Source: Photobacterium profundum SS9 (lineage in GTDB: Bacteria; Pseudomonadota; Gammaproteobacteria; Enterobacterales; Vibrionaceae). From it: a DNA stretch of 64,000 bases. Under the pieces are notes generated by a model. That model did not search any database. It was not told the origin of the DNA and saw nothing but the letters and a program-made list of their open reading frames with translations. The DNA is taken from the NCBI RefSeq assembly GCF_000196255.1, contig NC_006370.1, positions 2,617,411 to 2,681,410 on the forward strand, read 5' to 3'. Both the position numbers and the translations under genes were made by a program. Shown piece by piece: positions 1 to 8,742 of this stretch; positions within the stretch are counted from its first letter, which is position 1; each line of letters starts with the position of its first letter.

Positions 1-86
1 AACCTTCAAACCATGTGCTCTTAGTTACCTTGGTCTTGGTGTCTAAAAACATGGCTTGATAGCCCATAAATCCATGTTGCTTCAGG

Positions 87-118
87 AACGCGTACTAAGG
101 AGACGTAACATACGCGTT
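87..118 (+). terminator. possible terminator of a gene outside the window
   Basis: A perfect 8-bp inverted repeat (AACGCGTA at 87-94, TACGCGTT at 111-118) is followed by TTTATT on the + strand. No + strand gene is visible before it inside the window, so it may close a gene lying to the left. I see nothing else in bases 1-200. The loop is long (16 nt), so the call is weak. Confidence 0.35.
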
Positions 119-200
119 TTATTAATGTGTCTGCTTGAAGTTGTTAGCCAGCAAAGTATCGAAGACTAACCATCATCATAAGTTAATATAAATGAACGTT

Positions 201-1088
201 CTATTTACGTATTTCGTGATCAGCTAACTGCTCGATAGCACGGATCATGGCTGAGTGATCCCACCCTTCCCCACCCATAGCAACACATTGGTCGAATAAG
301 CCTTGTGCCATTACCGTATTTGGCAAGCTCACTCCCAATGTTTTCGCACCACTGATAGCAAGATTAAGATCTTTCTGGTGCAACGCAATTTTAAAACCAG
401 GGTCGAACGTACCTTTAATCATACGCTCACCATGCACATCTAGAATTTTCGAGTTAGCAAATCCGCCCATCAGAGCTTCACGTACGCGGGCTGGATCTGC
501 CCCTGCTTTTGATGCAAAGACTAATGCCTCTGATACTGCTTCAATGTTTAACGCCACAATAATTTGGTTAGCCACTTTACAAATTTGCCCTGCACCGCTT
601 TCACCGACTAGCGTGATATTTTTCCCCATCACTTCAAACAGCGGTTTGGCTTTTTCGAAGCTTGATTCCTCGCCACCCACCATAATGGTTAATGCCGCAT
701 TGATTGCCCCCACTTCACCACCAGAAACAGGCGCATCTACATATTCCGCACCCGACTCTTTCACTCGTGCGGCAAATTGCTTCGTTTCAATCGGCGAAAT
801 CGAACTCATATCAATAACAACTTTACCAGCCGTTAGCGCTTCTTCTACGCCATCTTTACCAAATAATACGGCTTCCACTTGAGGTGTATTCGGTAACATT
901 AAAATAATGTAATCAGCTTGCTCTGTCGCCACTTTCGGCGTTGGAAATGCAATGCCACCAGCGGCAATCAAATCATTAGGAACGGGACTATAATGTTCAG
1001 AAAAAACTAACTGATGACCTGCTTTTTGCAAGTTCACTGCCATTGGTTTTCCCATAATCCCTGTACCAATAAATGCAATTGTACTCAT
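201..1088 (-). CDS. glxR: tartronate semialdehyde reductase (2-hydroxy-3-oxopropionate reductase)
   Basis: Cytoplasmic NAD(P)H-dependent reductase of the beta-hydroxyacid dehydrogenase family. It converts tartronate semialdehyde, made by Gcl, into D-glycerate. The 295-residue length is normal for the family. Residues 6-13 form the Rossmann dinucleotide motif (FIGTGIMG). The substrate-binding DAPVSGGEVGA stretch follows near residue 118. The family's catalytic lysine lies in GAGQICKVANQ near residue 170. The gene is the last of three minus-strand genes, 11 bases after hyi, so it is almost certainly cotranscribed with gcl and hyi. GarR has the same reaction, but the gcl-hyi context favours GlxR. 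Confidence 0.92.
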   Translation of the reverse strand: MSTIAFIGTGIMGKPMAVNLQKAGHQLVFSEHYSPVPNDLIAAGGIAFPTPKVATEQADYIILMLPNTPQVEAVLFGKDGVEEALTAGKVVIDMSSISPIETKQFAARVKESGAEYVDAPVSGGEVGAINAALTIMVGGEESSFEKAKPLFEVMGKNITLVGESGAGQICKVANQIIVALNIEAVSEALVFASKAGADPARVREALMGGFANSKILDVHGERMIKGTFDPGFKIALHQKDLNLAISGAKTLGVSLPNTVMAQGLFDQCVAMGGEGWDHSAMIRAIEQLADHEIRK

Positions 1089-1099
1089 TGTGTCTCTCC

Positions 1100-1882
1100 T
1101 TAGATTTGATTGAATGCTTTAAGCCAGCCGATACCCGCTAACGTGGTGGTTTTAGGTTTATATTCGCAGCCAACCCAACCTTGATAACCAATATTATCGA
1201 GATGCTGTAAAATAAACGGGTAGTTAATTTCGCCAGTACCCGGTTCGTGTCGCCCAGGGTTATCAGCTAATTGAATGTGCTGAATGTGCTCAATATGCTG
1301 GCTTAACGTTGGGGCGAGATCACCCTCCATAATTTGCATATGGTAAATGTCATATTGGAAACGGAGGTTCTTACTGCCAACCTGCTCAATTATATCGAGG
1401 GCCTGACTCGTATTGGTCAGATAAAAACCCGGAATATCGCGGGTATTAATGGCTTCAATCACCAAACTGATTCCCGCTTTCTCTAATTCACTCGCGGCAA
1501 AACGAAGATTAGCCACAAACGTTTCTATTGCTTGTTCTTGGCTAACACCTGCCGGCACAATACCGGCTAAACAGTTCACTTGATTACAACCTAACGCCTT
1601 TGCATACGCGATGGCTTGCGGAACACCTAAACGAAATTCATCTGTACGAGTAGGATCAACCGCAATTCCGCGATCCCCCACTTCCCAATTACCAGCGGGT
1701 AAATTAAACAGCACTTGCTTCAAATTAAAATTATCTAACCGCTGTTTAATTTCTTCTGGCGTATTCGCATATGGAAATAAATATTCCACCCCTTGAAATC
1801 CGGCATCGGCAGCAATTTCAAAACGATCGAGAAAATCAAATTCTGTAAATAACATGGATAAATTGGCAGCAAACTTTGGCAT
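1100..1882 (-). CDS. hyi: hydroxypyruvate isomerase
   Basis: TIM-barrel isomerase of the xylose-isomerase-like superfamily, interconverting hydroxypyruvate and tartronate semialdehyde. Recognisable blocks are FAANLSMLFTEF at the N-terminus, LPAGNW, VIEAINTRDIPGF, QYDIYHMQIMEG and EPGTGEINYP, which carry the metal and substrate ligands in the family, and a C-terminal GCEYKPK. The start at 1882 (MPKFAANL) was chosen because AAGGG lies eight bases upstream and because it matches the N-terminus of E. coli Hyi. A longer in-frame start at 1897 would include the ribosome binding site itself. It is the middle gene of the gcl-hyi-glxR set. Confidence 0.92.
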   Translation of the reverse strand: MPKFAANLSMLFTEFDFLDRFEIAADAGFQGVEYLFPYANTPEEIKQRLDNFNLKQVLFNLPAGNWEVGDRGIAVDPTRTDEFRLGVPQAIAYAKALGCNQVNCLAGIVPAGVSQEQAIETFVANLRFAASELEKAGISLVIEAINTRDIPGFYLTNTSQALDIIEQVGSKNLRFQYDIYHMQIMEGDLAPTLSQHIEHIQHIQLADNPGRHEPGTGEINYPFILQHLDNIGYQGWVGCEYKPKTTTLAGIGWLKAFNQI

Positions 1883-1912
1883 GGTTGATCCCTTCATCTT
1901 ATATATACGAAC

Positions 1913-3688
1913 CTATTGGTTAAACGTAATCGCAGTCGGTGCATCAGCACTGCCTTCGGCTAACGGTTCAAATTCGTTAATACCGTTTATCTCGACGCCC
2001 ATTGAAATATTGGTAACACGCTCTAGCATGATTTCAACGACAACTGGCACTTTGTGCTTAGCCATTAGCTCTTTGGCTTGAGCAAATGCATTACCTACTT
2101 GATCAGGATCACGCACTCGAATGGCTTTACACCCTAAACCTTCAACAACCGCGACATGGTCGACACCATACCCTTCAAGTTCTGGCGCATTTTGGTTATC
2201 GAATGCCAGCTGAACACAGTAATCAATATCGAACTGACGCTGTGCTTGGCGTATCAAACCAAGGTACGAGTTGTTCACGACGACATGGATGTAAGGCAAT
2301 TTAAATTGTGCCCCTACAGCCAGTTCTTCAATCATAAATTGGAAATCGTAATCACCCGATATCGCTACAATCGGACGGTCTGGATCAGCAGCACGTATAC
2401 CCAAAGCAGCAGGAATTGTCCACCCTAAAGGGCCTGCCTGACCACAGTTGATCCAATGGCGCGGCTTATAAACATGGAGGAACTGAGCCGCAGCAATCTG
2501 AGATAGACCAATGGTGCTTACGTAGCAGGTATCTTCATCAAATGCTTTGTTCATTTCTTCATAAACACGCATCGGTTTCATTGGCACTTCATCGAAATGC
2601 GTTTTACGTAACATGGTCGACTTACGGTGCTGGCACTCACCCGCCCAGTCGCTACGATCTTTTAATTTGCCGGCTTGCTTCCATTCACGCGCCACCTCGA
2701 CCAACAGTTCCAATGCAGCTTTGGCATCAGAAACAATGCCAAGATCAGGGCAGAAAACACGCCCAATCTGAGTTGGTTCAATATCGATATGAACGAACTT
2801 ACGACCTTCGGTATACACATCGACTGAACCGGTATGACGGTTTGCCCAGCGGTTACCAATGCCCAACACAAAATCAGAACCTAGCAAGGTGGCATTACCA
2901 TAACGGTGTGCCGTTTGTAGGCCCACCATACCCGCCATTAGTTCATGATTATCAGGTATTGACCCCCAGCCCATCAGCGTAGGAATAACCGGAATGCCGG
3001 TAATTTCTGCAAATTGCTGTAAGAGTGCAGATGCCCCCGCATTAATCACCCCACCACCCGATACAATCACCGGATTGCTAGCATCGTTCAGCATGGTGAT
3101 TGCTTTTTCAACTTGAGCGCGACTCGCGGTTGGCTTGTAGGCATCAAGTGGCTCGTAGCTATCAATATCGAATTCAATTTCTGTTAGCTGCACATCAATC
3201 GGTAGATCAATCAAAACAGGTCCAGGTCGCCCTGAACGCATTAAATGAAATGCTTTTTGAAATGCACGCGGCACTTGAGCTGGCTCTAATACTGTTGTTG
3301 CCCACTTAGTGACTGGCTTTGCGATTGATTCAATATCTACCGCTTGAAAATCTTCTTTATGCAGTCGAGCACGTGGTGCTTGCCCCGTAATACAAAGAAT
3401 TGGAATCGAATCCGCAGAGGCAGAATATAACCCTGTGATCATATCGGTTCCAGCAGGGCCAGATGTACCAATACAGACACCAATATTGCCTTGGCTGGTT
3501 CTCGTATAGCCTTCAGCCATATGAGAAGCACCTTCGACATGTCGAGCCAATACGTGATCAATTCCACCCAATTTTTTCATCGCCGCATACATAGGGTTAA
3601 TTGCTGCGCCAGGTACACCAAAAGCAATGTCTACCCCTTCACGCTTTAATACTTCTACTGCTGCTTCTATTGCTGTCATTCTCGCCAT
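1913..3688 (-). CDS. gcl: glyoxylate carboligase (tartronate-semialdehyde synthase)
   Basis: ThDP- and FAD-dependent enzyme joining two glyoxylates into tartronate semialdehyde plus CO2. It shows the three-domain acetohydroxyacid-synthase layout over about 591 residues. The C-terminal ThDP motif begins SGDYDFQF and ends VVNNSYLG. Where most ThDP enzymes have the catalytic glutamate, the sequence reads RHVEGASH, that is, valine, a known hallmark of genuine Gcl. The start at 3688 (MARMTAIE) has GGAG seven bases upstream and fits E. coli Gcl. The ATG at 3700 includes that site. First gene of the operon, divergent from malate synthase, with a perfect 12-bp palindrome just upstream. Confidence 0.97.
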   Translation of the reverse strand: MARMTAIEAAVEVLKREGVDIAFGVPGAAINPMYAAMKKLGGIDHVLARHVEGASHMAEGYTRTSQGNIGVCIGTSGPAGTDMITGLYSASADSIPILCITGQAPRARLHKEDFQAVDIESIAKPVTKWATTVLEPAQVPRAFQKAFHLMRSGRPGPVLIDLPIDVQLTEIEFDIDSYEPLDAYKPTASRAQVEKAITMLNDASNPVIVSGGGVINAGASALLQQFAEITGIPVIPTLMGWGSIPDNHELMAGMVGLQTAHRYGNATLLGSDFVLGIGNRWANRHTGSVDVYTEGRKFVHIDIEPTQIGRVFCPDLGIVSDAKAALELLVEVAREWKQAGKLKDRSDWAGECQHRKSTMLRKTHFDEVPMKPMRVYEEMNKAFDEDTCYVSTIGLSQIAAAQFLHVYKPRHWINCGQAGPLGWTIPAALGIRAADPDRPIVAISGDYDFQFMIEELAVGAQFKLPYIHVVVNNSYLGLIRQAQRQFDIDYCVQLAFDNQNAPELEGYGVDHVAVVEGLGCKAIRVRDPDQVGNAFAQAKELMAKHKVPVVVEIMLERVTNISMGVEINGINEFEPLAEGSADAPTAITFNQ

Positions 3689-3706
3689 ACTGAACTCCAT
3701 ATCATG

Positions 3707-3740
3707 ATTGTATACAATTTAAGGAACAATTGTATTCTAA
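3707..3740. promoter_or_regulatory. palindromic operator candidate upstream of gcl
   Basis: ATTGTATACAAT at 3707-3718 is a perfect 12-bp palindrome. A degenerate copy (ATTGTATTCTAA, 9 of 12 identical) follows at 3729-3740. The palindrome sits about 20 bases before the gcl start, where a repressor would block transcription or translation. The half-site pattern resembles GntR-family operators, but no regulator gene is adjacent, so the protein is unknown. Confidence 0.45.
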
Positions 3741-4008
3741 ACACCAGTTCAAAGTTTAAGCAAGTCATGTGATACAAATAAATAACACCTCACATCAACA
3801 GGCAGCCCTAATCATAAATATAATATATATAAATCAATAAAATAAAAACAGGTCCGATGTGACTTTAATATTTAAACACCCAAGCAAATGAAAAGGTAAT
3901 GTTAAATTCTCTTTGCTTGATTCTTAAAAACACGATATATCTAGACTTAAATAAGAAGATTTATGTATACAACAATATGTAGATATTGTTTCAAAGGAGA
4001 CGGCAATA
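3741..4008. promoter_or_regulatory. divergent promoter region gcl / aceB
   Basis: AT-rich spacer between the divergent glyoxylate genes. TGTATACA, the core of the gcl palindrome, recurs at 3964-3971, about 40 bases before the malate synthase start. Both transcription units may therefore answer to one regulator. I could not assign -35 and -10 boxes with confidence. The ribosome binding site of the + gene (AAAGGAGA) is at about 3992-3999. Confidence 0.4.
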
Positions 4009-5655
4009 ATGATTTCAGAAGATATGGTGATTGAACGACAATCAATGTGTATTGATGTACTCGGCACAACGGATAATGCAGAGTACAAACAAGTGTTATC
4101 AACGGAAGCACTGCTTTTCCTTGATGCGGTAGTAAAGAAATTTGCTGAACGCCGTAGTGAACTATTAGCGTTACGTGATCAACGCCAACTCACGTTTGAT
4201 AACGGCGAATTACCTGATTTCCGTCAAGATACTAAAGATATTCGTGATGATAAAAGCTGGAAAGTGGCACCGATCCCTGCAGCACTTCAAGATCGTCGCG
4301 TGGAAATTACCGGTCCTATCGATCGTAAGATGGTGATCAACGCACTGAATTCTGGTGCAAAAGTCTTTATGTGCTGCTTTGAAGATGCATCAGCACCTTC
4401 GTGGGAAAATATGATCAATGGTCAGATCAATTTACGCGATGCCAATGCAGGCACAATCAGTTATACCGATGAAGCAAAGAACAAACATTATGAGTTAAAC
4501 GATAATCCAGCATTACTTATTGCTCGCCCGCGTGGTTTGCACTTGCCTGAAGATCATATTCAATATAACGGTCAACCCATTCCCGGTAGCTTGATGGATT
4601 TCGCACTGTACTTCTTCCACAACTATCAAACACGCGCAGCACAAGGGCTTGGAGTGTATTACTACATTCCTAAACTTGAAAGTATGGAAGAGGCCCAATG
4701 GTGGGATGATATTTTCAACTTTACCGAAAACTATTTCAAGGTTGAAACTGGCACAATTCGCGCCACGGTATTAATCGAAACCTTACCCGCAGTATTTCAA
4801 ATGGATGAAATACTGTATGTAATGCGAAATCATATTGTGGCAATGAACTGTGGTCGTTGGGACTATATCTTTAGCTACATTAAAACACTGAAAAACCATA
4901 AAGATCGTATTCTGCCTGACCGCCATGGTGTAGGTATGGATAAAACCTTCTTAAATGCGTACAGCCAGCTGCTTGTACGTACCTGCCATCAACGTGGTGC
5001 GCTAGCCATGGGCGGCATGTCGGCATTTATTCCCCATAAAGATCCTAAAGTTATGGATCAAGTGTTAGCAAAAGTCGTTGAAGATAAAAACCGTGAATCT
5101 AATAACGGTCATGACGGTACTTGGGTTGCCCACCCTCACCTTGTTTCAACCGCGATGGATATTTTTGATAAGCACCTTGCGGGTAAAACAAACCAACTCG
5201 ATTTCGATTCAAGCTATGTCGGCGATATTACAGCCAAGACATTGCTTGAACCCTGTGAAGGTGTGCGTAATGAAGAAGGTGTACGTAAAAATATTCGTAT
5301 TGCCCTTTATTACATCGAGTCATGGATTCAGGGTATTGGCTGCGTGCCTATTTATGGGCTAATGGAAGATGCCGCAACTGCCGAGATTTCACGTGCCAAT
5401 ATCTGGCAATGGATTTACCACGGTGTATCACTCGATGATGGTCAGGTATTCACGGCTTCTCTTTTCCGCAAGTGGCTAAACGAAGAACTCAACACGATTA
5501 AAATTGAAGTCGGGCAAACCCGCTATAACAACGGTCGCTTCGAAGAAACTGCGGCGTTATTTGACCAAATTTCGACCGCTGAAGAATTTGCAGCGTTCTT
5601 AACTTTACCGAGTTATTCCCTACTAACAGGACAAAGAATTCAAACATTAACCTAA
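4009..5655 (+). CDS. aceB: malate synthase A
   Basis: Condenses glyoxylate with acetyl-CoA to malate. At 548 residues it has the length of the A isoform rather than the 720-residue G isoform. Visible signatures are CCFEDASAPSWENM, IARPRGLHLPE (with the active-site arginine), MNCGRWDYIFSYIKTL and, near the C-terminus, YGLMEDAATAEISRAN, which carries the catalytic acid in the family. AAAGGAGA lies ten bases before the ATG. It is divergent from gcl, so glyoxylate can be drawn into malate or into glycerate from one control region. No isocitrate lyase is present nearby, so the glyoxylate probably comes from glycolate or purine breakdown rather than only from the glyoxylate bypass. Confidence 0.96.
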   Translation: MISEDMVIERQSMCIDVLGTTDNAEYKQVLSTEALLFLDAVVKKFAERRSELLALRDQRQLTFDNGELPDFRQDTKDIRDDKSWKVAPIPAALQDRRVEITGPIDRKMVINALNSGAKVFMCCFEDASAPSWENMINGQINLRDANAGTISYTDEAKNKHYELNDNPALLIARPRGLHLPEDHIQYNGQPIPGSLMDFALYFFHNYQTRAAQGLGVYYYIPKLESMEEAQWWDDIFNFTENYFKVETGTIRATVLIETLPAVFQMDEILYVMRNHIVAMNCGRWDYIFSYIKTLKNHKDRILPDRHGVGMDKTFLNAYSQLLVRTCHQRGALAMGGMSAFIPHKDPKVMDQVLAKVVEDKNRESNNGHDGTWVAHPHLVSTAMDIFDKHLAGKTNQLDFDSSYVGDITAKTLLEPCEGVRNEEGVRKNIRIALYYIESWIQGIGCVPIYGLMEDAATAEISRANIWQWIYHGVSLDDGQVFTASLFRKWLNEELNTIKIEVGQTRYNNGRFEETAALFDQISTAEEFAAFLTLPSYSLLTGQRIQTLT

Positions 5656-5698
5656 CGCCATCTCGCTAATTCGGCAGGTGGCACAGTCAGGAGATAAG

Positions 5699-6121
5699 AT
5701 GATTAGTTTGACACTTCAGCAAGCACTGAAAATAACCGAAGGTACTTTTGGTGCCGGTATTTCTCAGCAAAGCGAGCCATTGACTGTCGCAATTTTGGAC
5801 AGTGGAGGAAAACTTATTTCACTCCAGCGTCAAGATGGCTCAAGTATGATGAGACCAGACATCGCTATCGCCAAAGCCTGGGAAGCATTAGCCCTTGGCT
5901 GTTCATCCCGAAAATTAGCGCAAGATGCCGATAACAGACCCGCATTTATATCTGCTATAAATGTTCTCGCTAACGGTACTGTTTCTGGTGGGCTTCTTAT
6001 TAAAGATGATACCAACTACGTAATGGGAGCCGTAGGCGTCAGTGGTGATCATTCAGACCTTGACGAAAGCTGTGCCATTGAAGGGATTCAGTTTGCAGAT
6101 CTATATTCTGATGAATACTAA
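5699..6121 (+). CDS. GlcG/HbpS family protein (DUF336)
   Basis: 140-residue protein of the GlcG/HbpS (DUF336) family, with the usual features: TVAILDSGGKLISLQRQDG in the first third, a central SRKLAQDADNRPAF segment, and a glycine-rich C-terminal half with GGLLIKDDTNYVMGAVGVSG. In glycolate operons such proteins accompany glycolate oxidase and malate synthase. Their biochemical role is unclear, although HbpS binds haem. The start at 5699 was chosen because AGGAGA lies seven bases upstream. A start at 5678 would contain that site. It begins 43 bases after aceB and is followed by two terminators, so the two genes form one unit. Confidence 0.85.
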   Translation: MISLTLQQALKITEGTFGAGISQQSEPLTVAILDSGGKLISLQRQDGSSMMRPDIAIAKAWEALALGCSSRKLAQDADNRPAFISAINVLANGTVSGGLLIKDDTNYVMGAVGVSGDHSDLDESCAIEGIQFADLYSDEY

Positions 6122-6166
6122 CCCCGTTAACCCTTCAATGGCTCTAGCATAGCTCCCCACCATAAT

Positions 6167-6202
6167 CCCCTTGGATAAGTAACCTATTCAAGGGGATTTT
6201 TT
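6167..6202 (+). terminator. rho-independent terminator after the GlcG-like gene
   Basis: Stem CCCCTTG (6167-6173) pairs with CAAGGGG (6189-6195) and is followed by ATTTTTTAT. It ends the aceB transcription unit. Confidence 0.8.
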
Positions 6203-6265
6203 ATCCTTGATAAATCATCGTTAATCACGCTCACTGATTACGGTAAAAAAACCGATAATTAACAT

Positions 6266-6299
6266 GCCCTTGAATATTCTGACTTCAAGGGCTTTTTTT
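6266..6299 (+). terminator. second, stronger terminator in tandem
   Basis: Perfect 9-bp stem GCCCTTGAA (6266-6274) / TTCAAGGGC (6284-6292) with a run of seven T. Its stem shares CCCTTG with the first terminator 70 bases upstream, so the pair may have arisen by duplication. Confidence 0.85.
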
Positions 6300-6397
6300 A
6301 TAGTAATAATTCACGCCAAAACAGGTCTATATTATGTATTGAGGGGTAAACATCACAAACAACAGTACATTCCCCTTATTTAATCAGAGGATCTATA

Positions 6398-6688
6398 ATG
6401 AAAACTCTACTCGCATTGTTCTTATTAACAGCATCTGGCTTTGTTTTAGCATTTGGTAGCGGTGGCAGTCTTGGTGGTAACCCTGCAATTCTAACGGGTG
6501 GAAGTCAGATAGAAACACCTGTCTGCCTAAACAAAAGAGGAGATGCTATTCGTCATACAGAAAGTACAAAACTGAACCGTCAATGCTCCATTACTTGGGT
6601 AACAATTATTGATCGTATTAATTACGATGATTTCTACGATAACAAACCAAAAGACGAAACATTGGCAGATGTTCGTAACAAATATTAA
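6398..6688 (+). CDS. small secreted protein of unknown function
   Basis: 96 residues starting with a clear signal peptide (MKTLLALFLLTASGFVLA, likely cleavage near residue 19). The mature part opens with a glycine-rich segment (FGSGGSLGGNP) and holds two cysteines, at CLNK and RQCS, that could form a disulphide in the periplasm. AGAGG lies about nine bases before the ATG. I do not recognise a family. It stands alone between the aceB terminators and the convergent siaM gene. The clean signal peptide and ribosome binding site are the grounds for calling it real. Confidence 0.55.
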   Translation: MKTLLALFLLTASGFVLAFGSGGSLGGNPAILTGGSQIETPVCLNKRGDAIRHTESTKLNRQCSITWVTIIDRINYDDFYDNKPKDETLADVRNKY

Positions 6689-6841
6689 ATTCATCCAATA
6701 TTTATAAAATAAAACTACCTACTCAACTCAGCTTTTTATGCTTTCGACATCACTTTCTTACCGTAATTTTCGCAAATAAAACGGTAAATACAGAATTTAG
6801 AAATAAATTCATATAAGTTGCTTCTATTTAATGGTTATAGC

Positions 6842-8125
6842 TTAAAGCCCATATCCAAGTACAAGTTGCGGTAAAAACAGCGTGATTTGTGGAAAAACGA
6901 TAATTAAACCAAGCACAATAAATAACGGTACTAGTAGTGGTAAAACACCACGTGTTAATACATGAAATGGGATATTACCAACCTTTGATACAACGTATAG
7001 AGCCATTCCCATTGGTGGCGTTAATATACCGATCATTAAGTTAAGGATAGCCATAACACCAAAATGAACAGGGTCAATACCAACGGATGTAGCAACGGGT
7101 ACTAGAAACGGTACAAGTAATAATAACAACGCTAGCGATTCAATAAAGGTACCCAAAAAAAGTAACAACAGATTAATGAGTAGCAATAAAATCAAAGGAT
7201 TATCACTGATCGATAAAAAGAGCTCTGCTAACTGCTGTGGTAATTGTTCACGAGCAACTATCCAGCCAAATACAGTAACTCCCATCACCATTAAAGCGAC
7301 AACAGATGTCGTTGTTACCGTTTCTTGAACAAGTTTAATAAACTTGTCCATTGTTAAAGATTTGTATACAACAGTACCTAGAAAAAGTGCATATAACGAC
7401 GAGATAATAGCCGCTTCAGTGGGGGTGAATTTACCAGAAAAAATACCACCTATAATAATGAACGGCGTTAATAAAGATAAAAATGCATCTCTAAATGCGA
7501 TTAATCTTTCTTTTCTCGATGCACGAGGTAACGTCATATAACCACGTTTCTTCGCGATAAAATACGTCATGATACACAAGGCAATACAACATAATAATCC
7601 CGGTATTGCACCAGCAAGAAATAACGCACCAATTGAGGTGTTAGACACAACACCATAAATAACAAGAGGAATCGATGGTGGTACTAAGGGGCCAATAATA
7701 CAGGATGCCGCGGTTAAGCCACCAGCAAAGTCATCATCATATTTCGCATCTCTCATCGATTTGATTTCAAGCTGACCAAGACCACCAGCATCAGCCAATG
7801 CCGATCCCGACATACCAGAAAACAACAAACTCGCCAGAATATTTACGTGGCCTAAACTACCCGTTATATGTCCTACCATTGCTTTAGCAAAATTAAAAAT
7901 ACGTTCTGTAATACCGGCACTATTCATTAGGTGCCCAGTTAATACAAAAAATGGTACCGCAAGCAATGTGAAATTATCCAAGCCTCCAATCATTTGCTGA
8001 GCGGCAAAATTTATTCCGGTACTTTCTGTTAAGACTAAAAAAGCAAGACCAACAAATATTAAAGAGAACCCTACTGGCATACCTGCGAAAAGAAGCCCTA
8101 GCCAGCCCACTATGGATGTAAACAT
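6842..8125 (-). CDS. siaM: sialic acid TRAP transporter, large membrane subunit (DctM type)
   Basis: 427-residue polytopic protein of the DctM/TRAP large-subunit family with about 12 predicted membrane segments from end to end. It forms the ion-driven translocation channel for substrate delivered by SiaP. Typical blocks include GMPVGFSLIFVG near the N-terminus, SALADAGGLGQLEIKSM in the middle and GPLVPPSIPLVIYG, a TRAP-M hallmark. It lies nine bases after siaQ at the end of the siaPQM operon. Specificity for N-acetylneuraminate is inferred from SiaP and the surrounding nan genes. Unlike Haemophilus, the Q and M domains are separate genes, as in Vibrio. Confidence 0.93.
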   Translation of the reverse strand: MFTSIVGWLGLLFAGMPVGFSLIFVGLAFLVLTESTGINFAAQQMIGGLDNFTLLAVPFFVLTGHLMNSAGITERIFNFAKAMVGHITGSLGHVNILASLLFSGMSGSALADAGGLGQLEIKSMRDAKYDDDFAGGLTAASCIIGPLVPPSIPLVIYGVVSNTSIGALFLAGAIPGLLCCIALCIMTYFIAKKRGYMTLPRASRKERLIAFRDAFLSLLTPFIIIGGIFSGKFTPTEAAIISSLYALFLGTVVYKSLTMDKFIKLVQETVTTTSVVALMVMGVTVFGWIVAREQLPQQLAELFLSISDNPLILLLLINLLLLFLGTFIESLALLLLLVPFLVPVATSVGIDPVHFGVMAILNLMIGILTPPMGMALYVVSKVGNIPFHVLTRGVLPLLVPLFIVLGLIIVFPQITLFLPQLVLGYGL

Positions 8126-8134
8126 GAAAAATCC

Positions 8135-8647
8135 TTATTCATTAATGTCACAGGCAGTAAGATGGGATGTATTTTTATTTTCATTGATACGCCAATCAAT
8201 TAATACAAAATACAGTTTTTGGCATTGCCTCACTAACATAAAGCATCCGCCAACAGGCAATGCATAAGTCATCCAAGAGCTAGAGATACCAAGCGTAATT
8301 AATTCGAAAAAAGCGGTACGTTGAACATGTGCGTATCCATAATAGATCATCGCAACAATCGTAATCAGCACCAATAACTCTAAAGCAAACAGTAGGCTAT
8401 AACGAAAATTCCGCGGCAGTTTGTCAGAAAAAAAAGTGATTTTTACATGGTCATCTTTCTTAATGGCTATTGCTCCCCCAATGATTGCCATATGCAAAAA
8501 AAGGACTCGTGCAAGCTCCTCACTCCACAATGACGGAGAGTCAAACAACCAACGAGAGGATATTTGCCAAGTTAGAATACACAGTAGAGCAATCATAAGA
8601 GGAACAGTGATTATTTCTTCAATATTATCAATGATCTTACGAAACAT
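8135..8647 (-). CDS. siaQ: sialic acid TRAP transporter, small membrane subunit (DctQ type)
   Basis: 170 residues with four hydrophobic segments (about 17-35, 48-65, 89-110 and 130-150), the normal DctQ topology. It contains the family's SSRWLFDSPSLWSEELARVL stretch after the first segment. It pairs with SiaM as the membrane complex. It follows siaP after a 94-base spacer containing two hairpins, which could lower expression of the membrane subunits relative to the abundant binding protein. Confidence 0.9.
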   Translation of the reverse strand: MFRKIIDNIEEIITVPLMIALLCILTWQISSRWLFDSPSLWSEELARVLFLHMAIIGGAIAIKKDDHVKITFFSDKLPRNFRYSLLFALELLVLITIVAMIYYGYAHVQRTAFFELITLGISSSWMTYALPVGGCFMLVRQCQKLYFVLIDWRINENKNTSHLTACDINE

Positions 8648-8663
8648 TACAGACTCCTAGTCT

Positions 8664-8684
8664 TGGTCGGCTTAGCACCGACCA
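8664..8684 (-). other. intercistronic hairpin between siaP and siaQ
   Basis: TGGTCGG (8664-8670) pairs with CCGACCA (8678-8684) around a 7-nt loop. There is no T run, so this is more likely an mRNA-stabilising or partial-attenuation hairpin than a full terminator. Confidence 0.5.
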
Positions 8685-8694
8685 GACGGTAGTT

Positions 8695-8742
8695 ATACCA
8701 ACCTGAATAAATAAGCGTTCAGATATCAGGTTATGTTGGTAT
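8695..8742. repeat. inverted-repeat element between siaP and siaQ, copy 1 of a dispersed family
   Basis: ATACCAAC (8695-8702) pairs with GTTGGTAT (8735-8742), with an inner CCTGA/TCAGG pair. The body, CTGAATAAATAAGCGTTCAG, matches CTGGATAAGTAAACGCTCAG at 16748-16767 with four transitions. In both copies GTTGGYATTAAAT follows at the same 32-nt spacing. It ends on the siaP stop codon. Confidence 0.5.

Noticed and set aside
7362..7371. TTGTATACAA inside siaM
   Set aside because: It lies in the middle of an intact coding sequence far from a promoter, so it is probably chance; it also weakens the argument for the copy at 46134.
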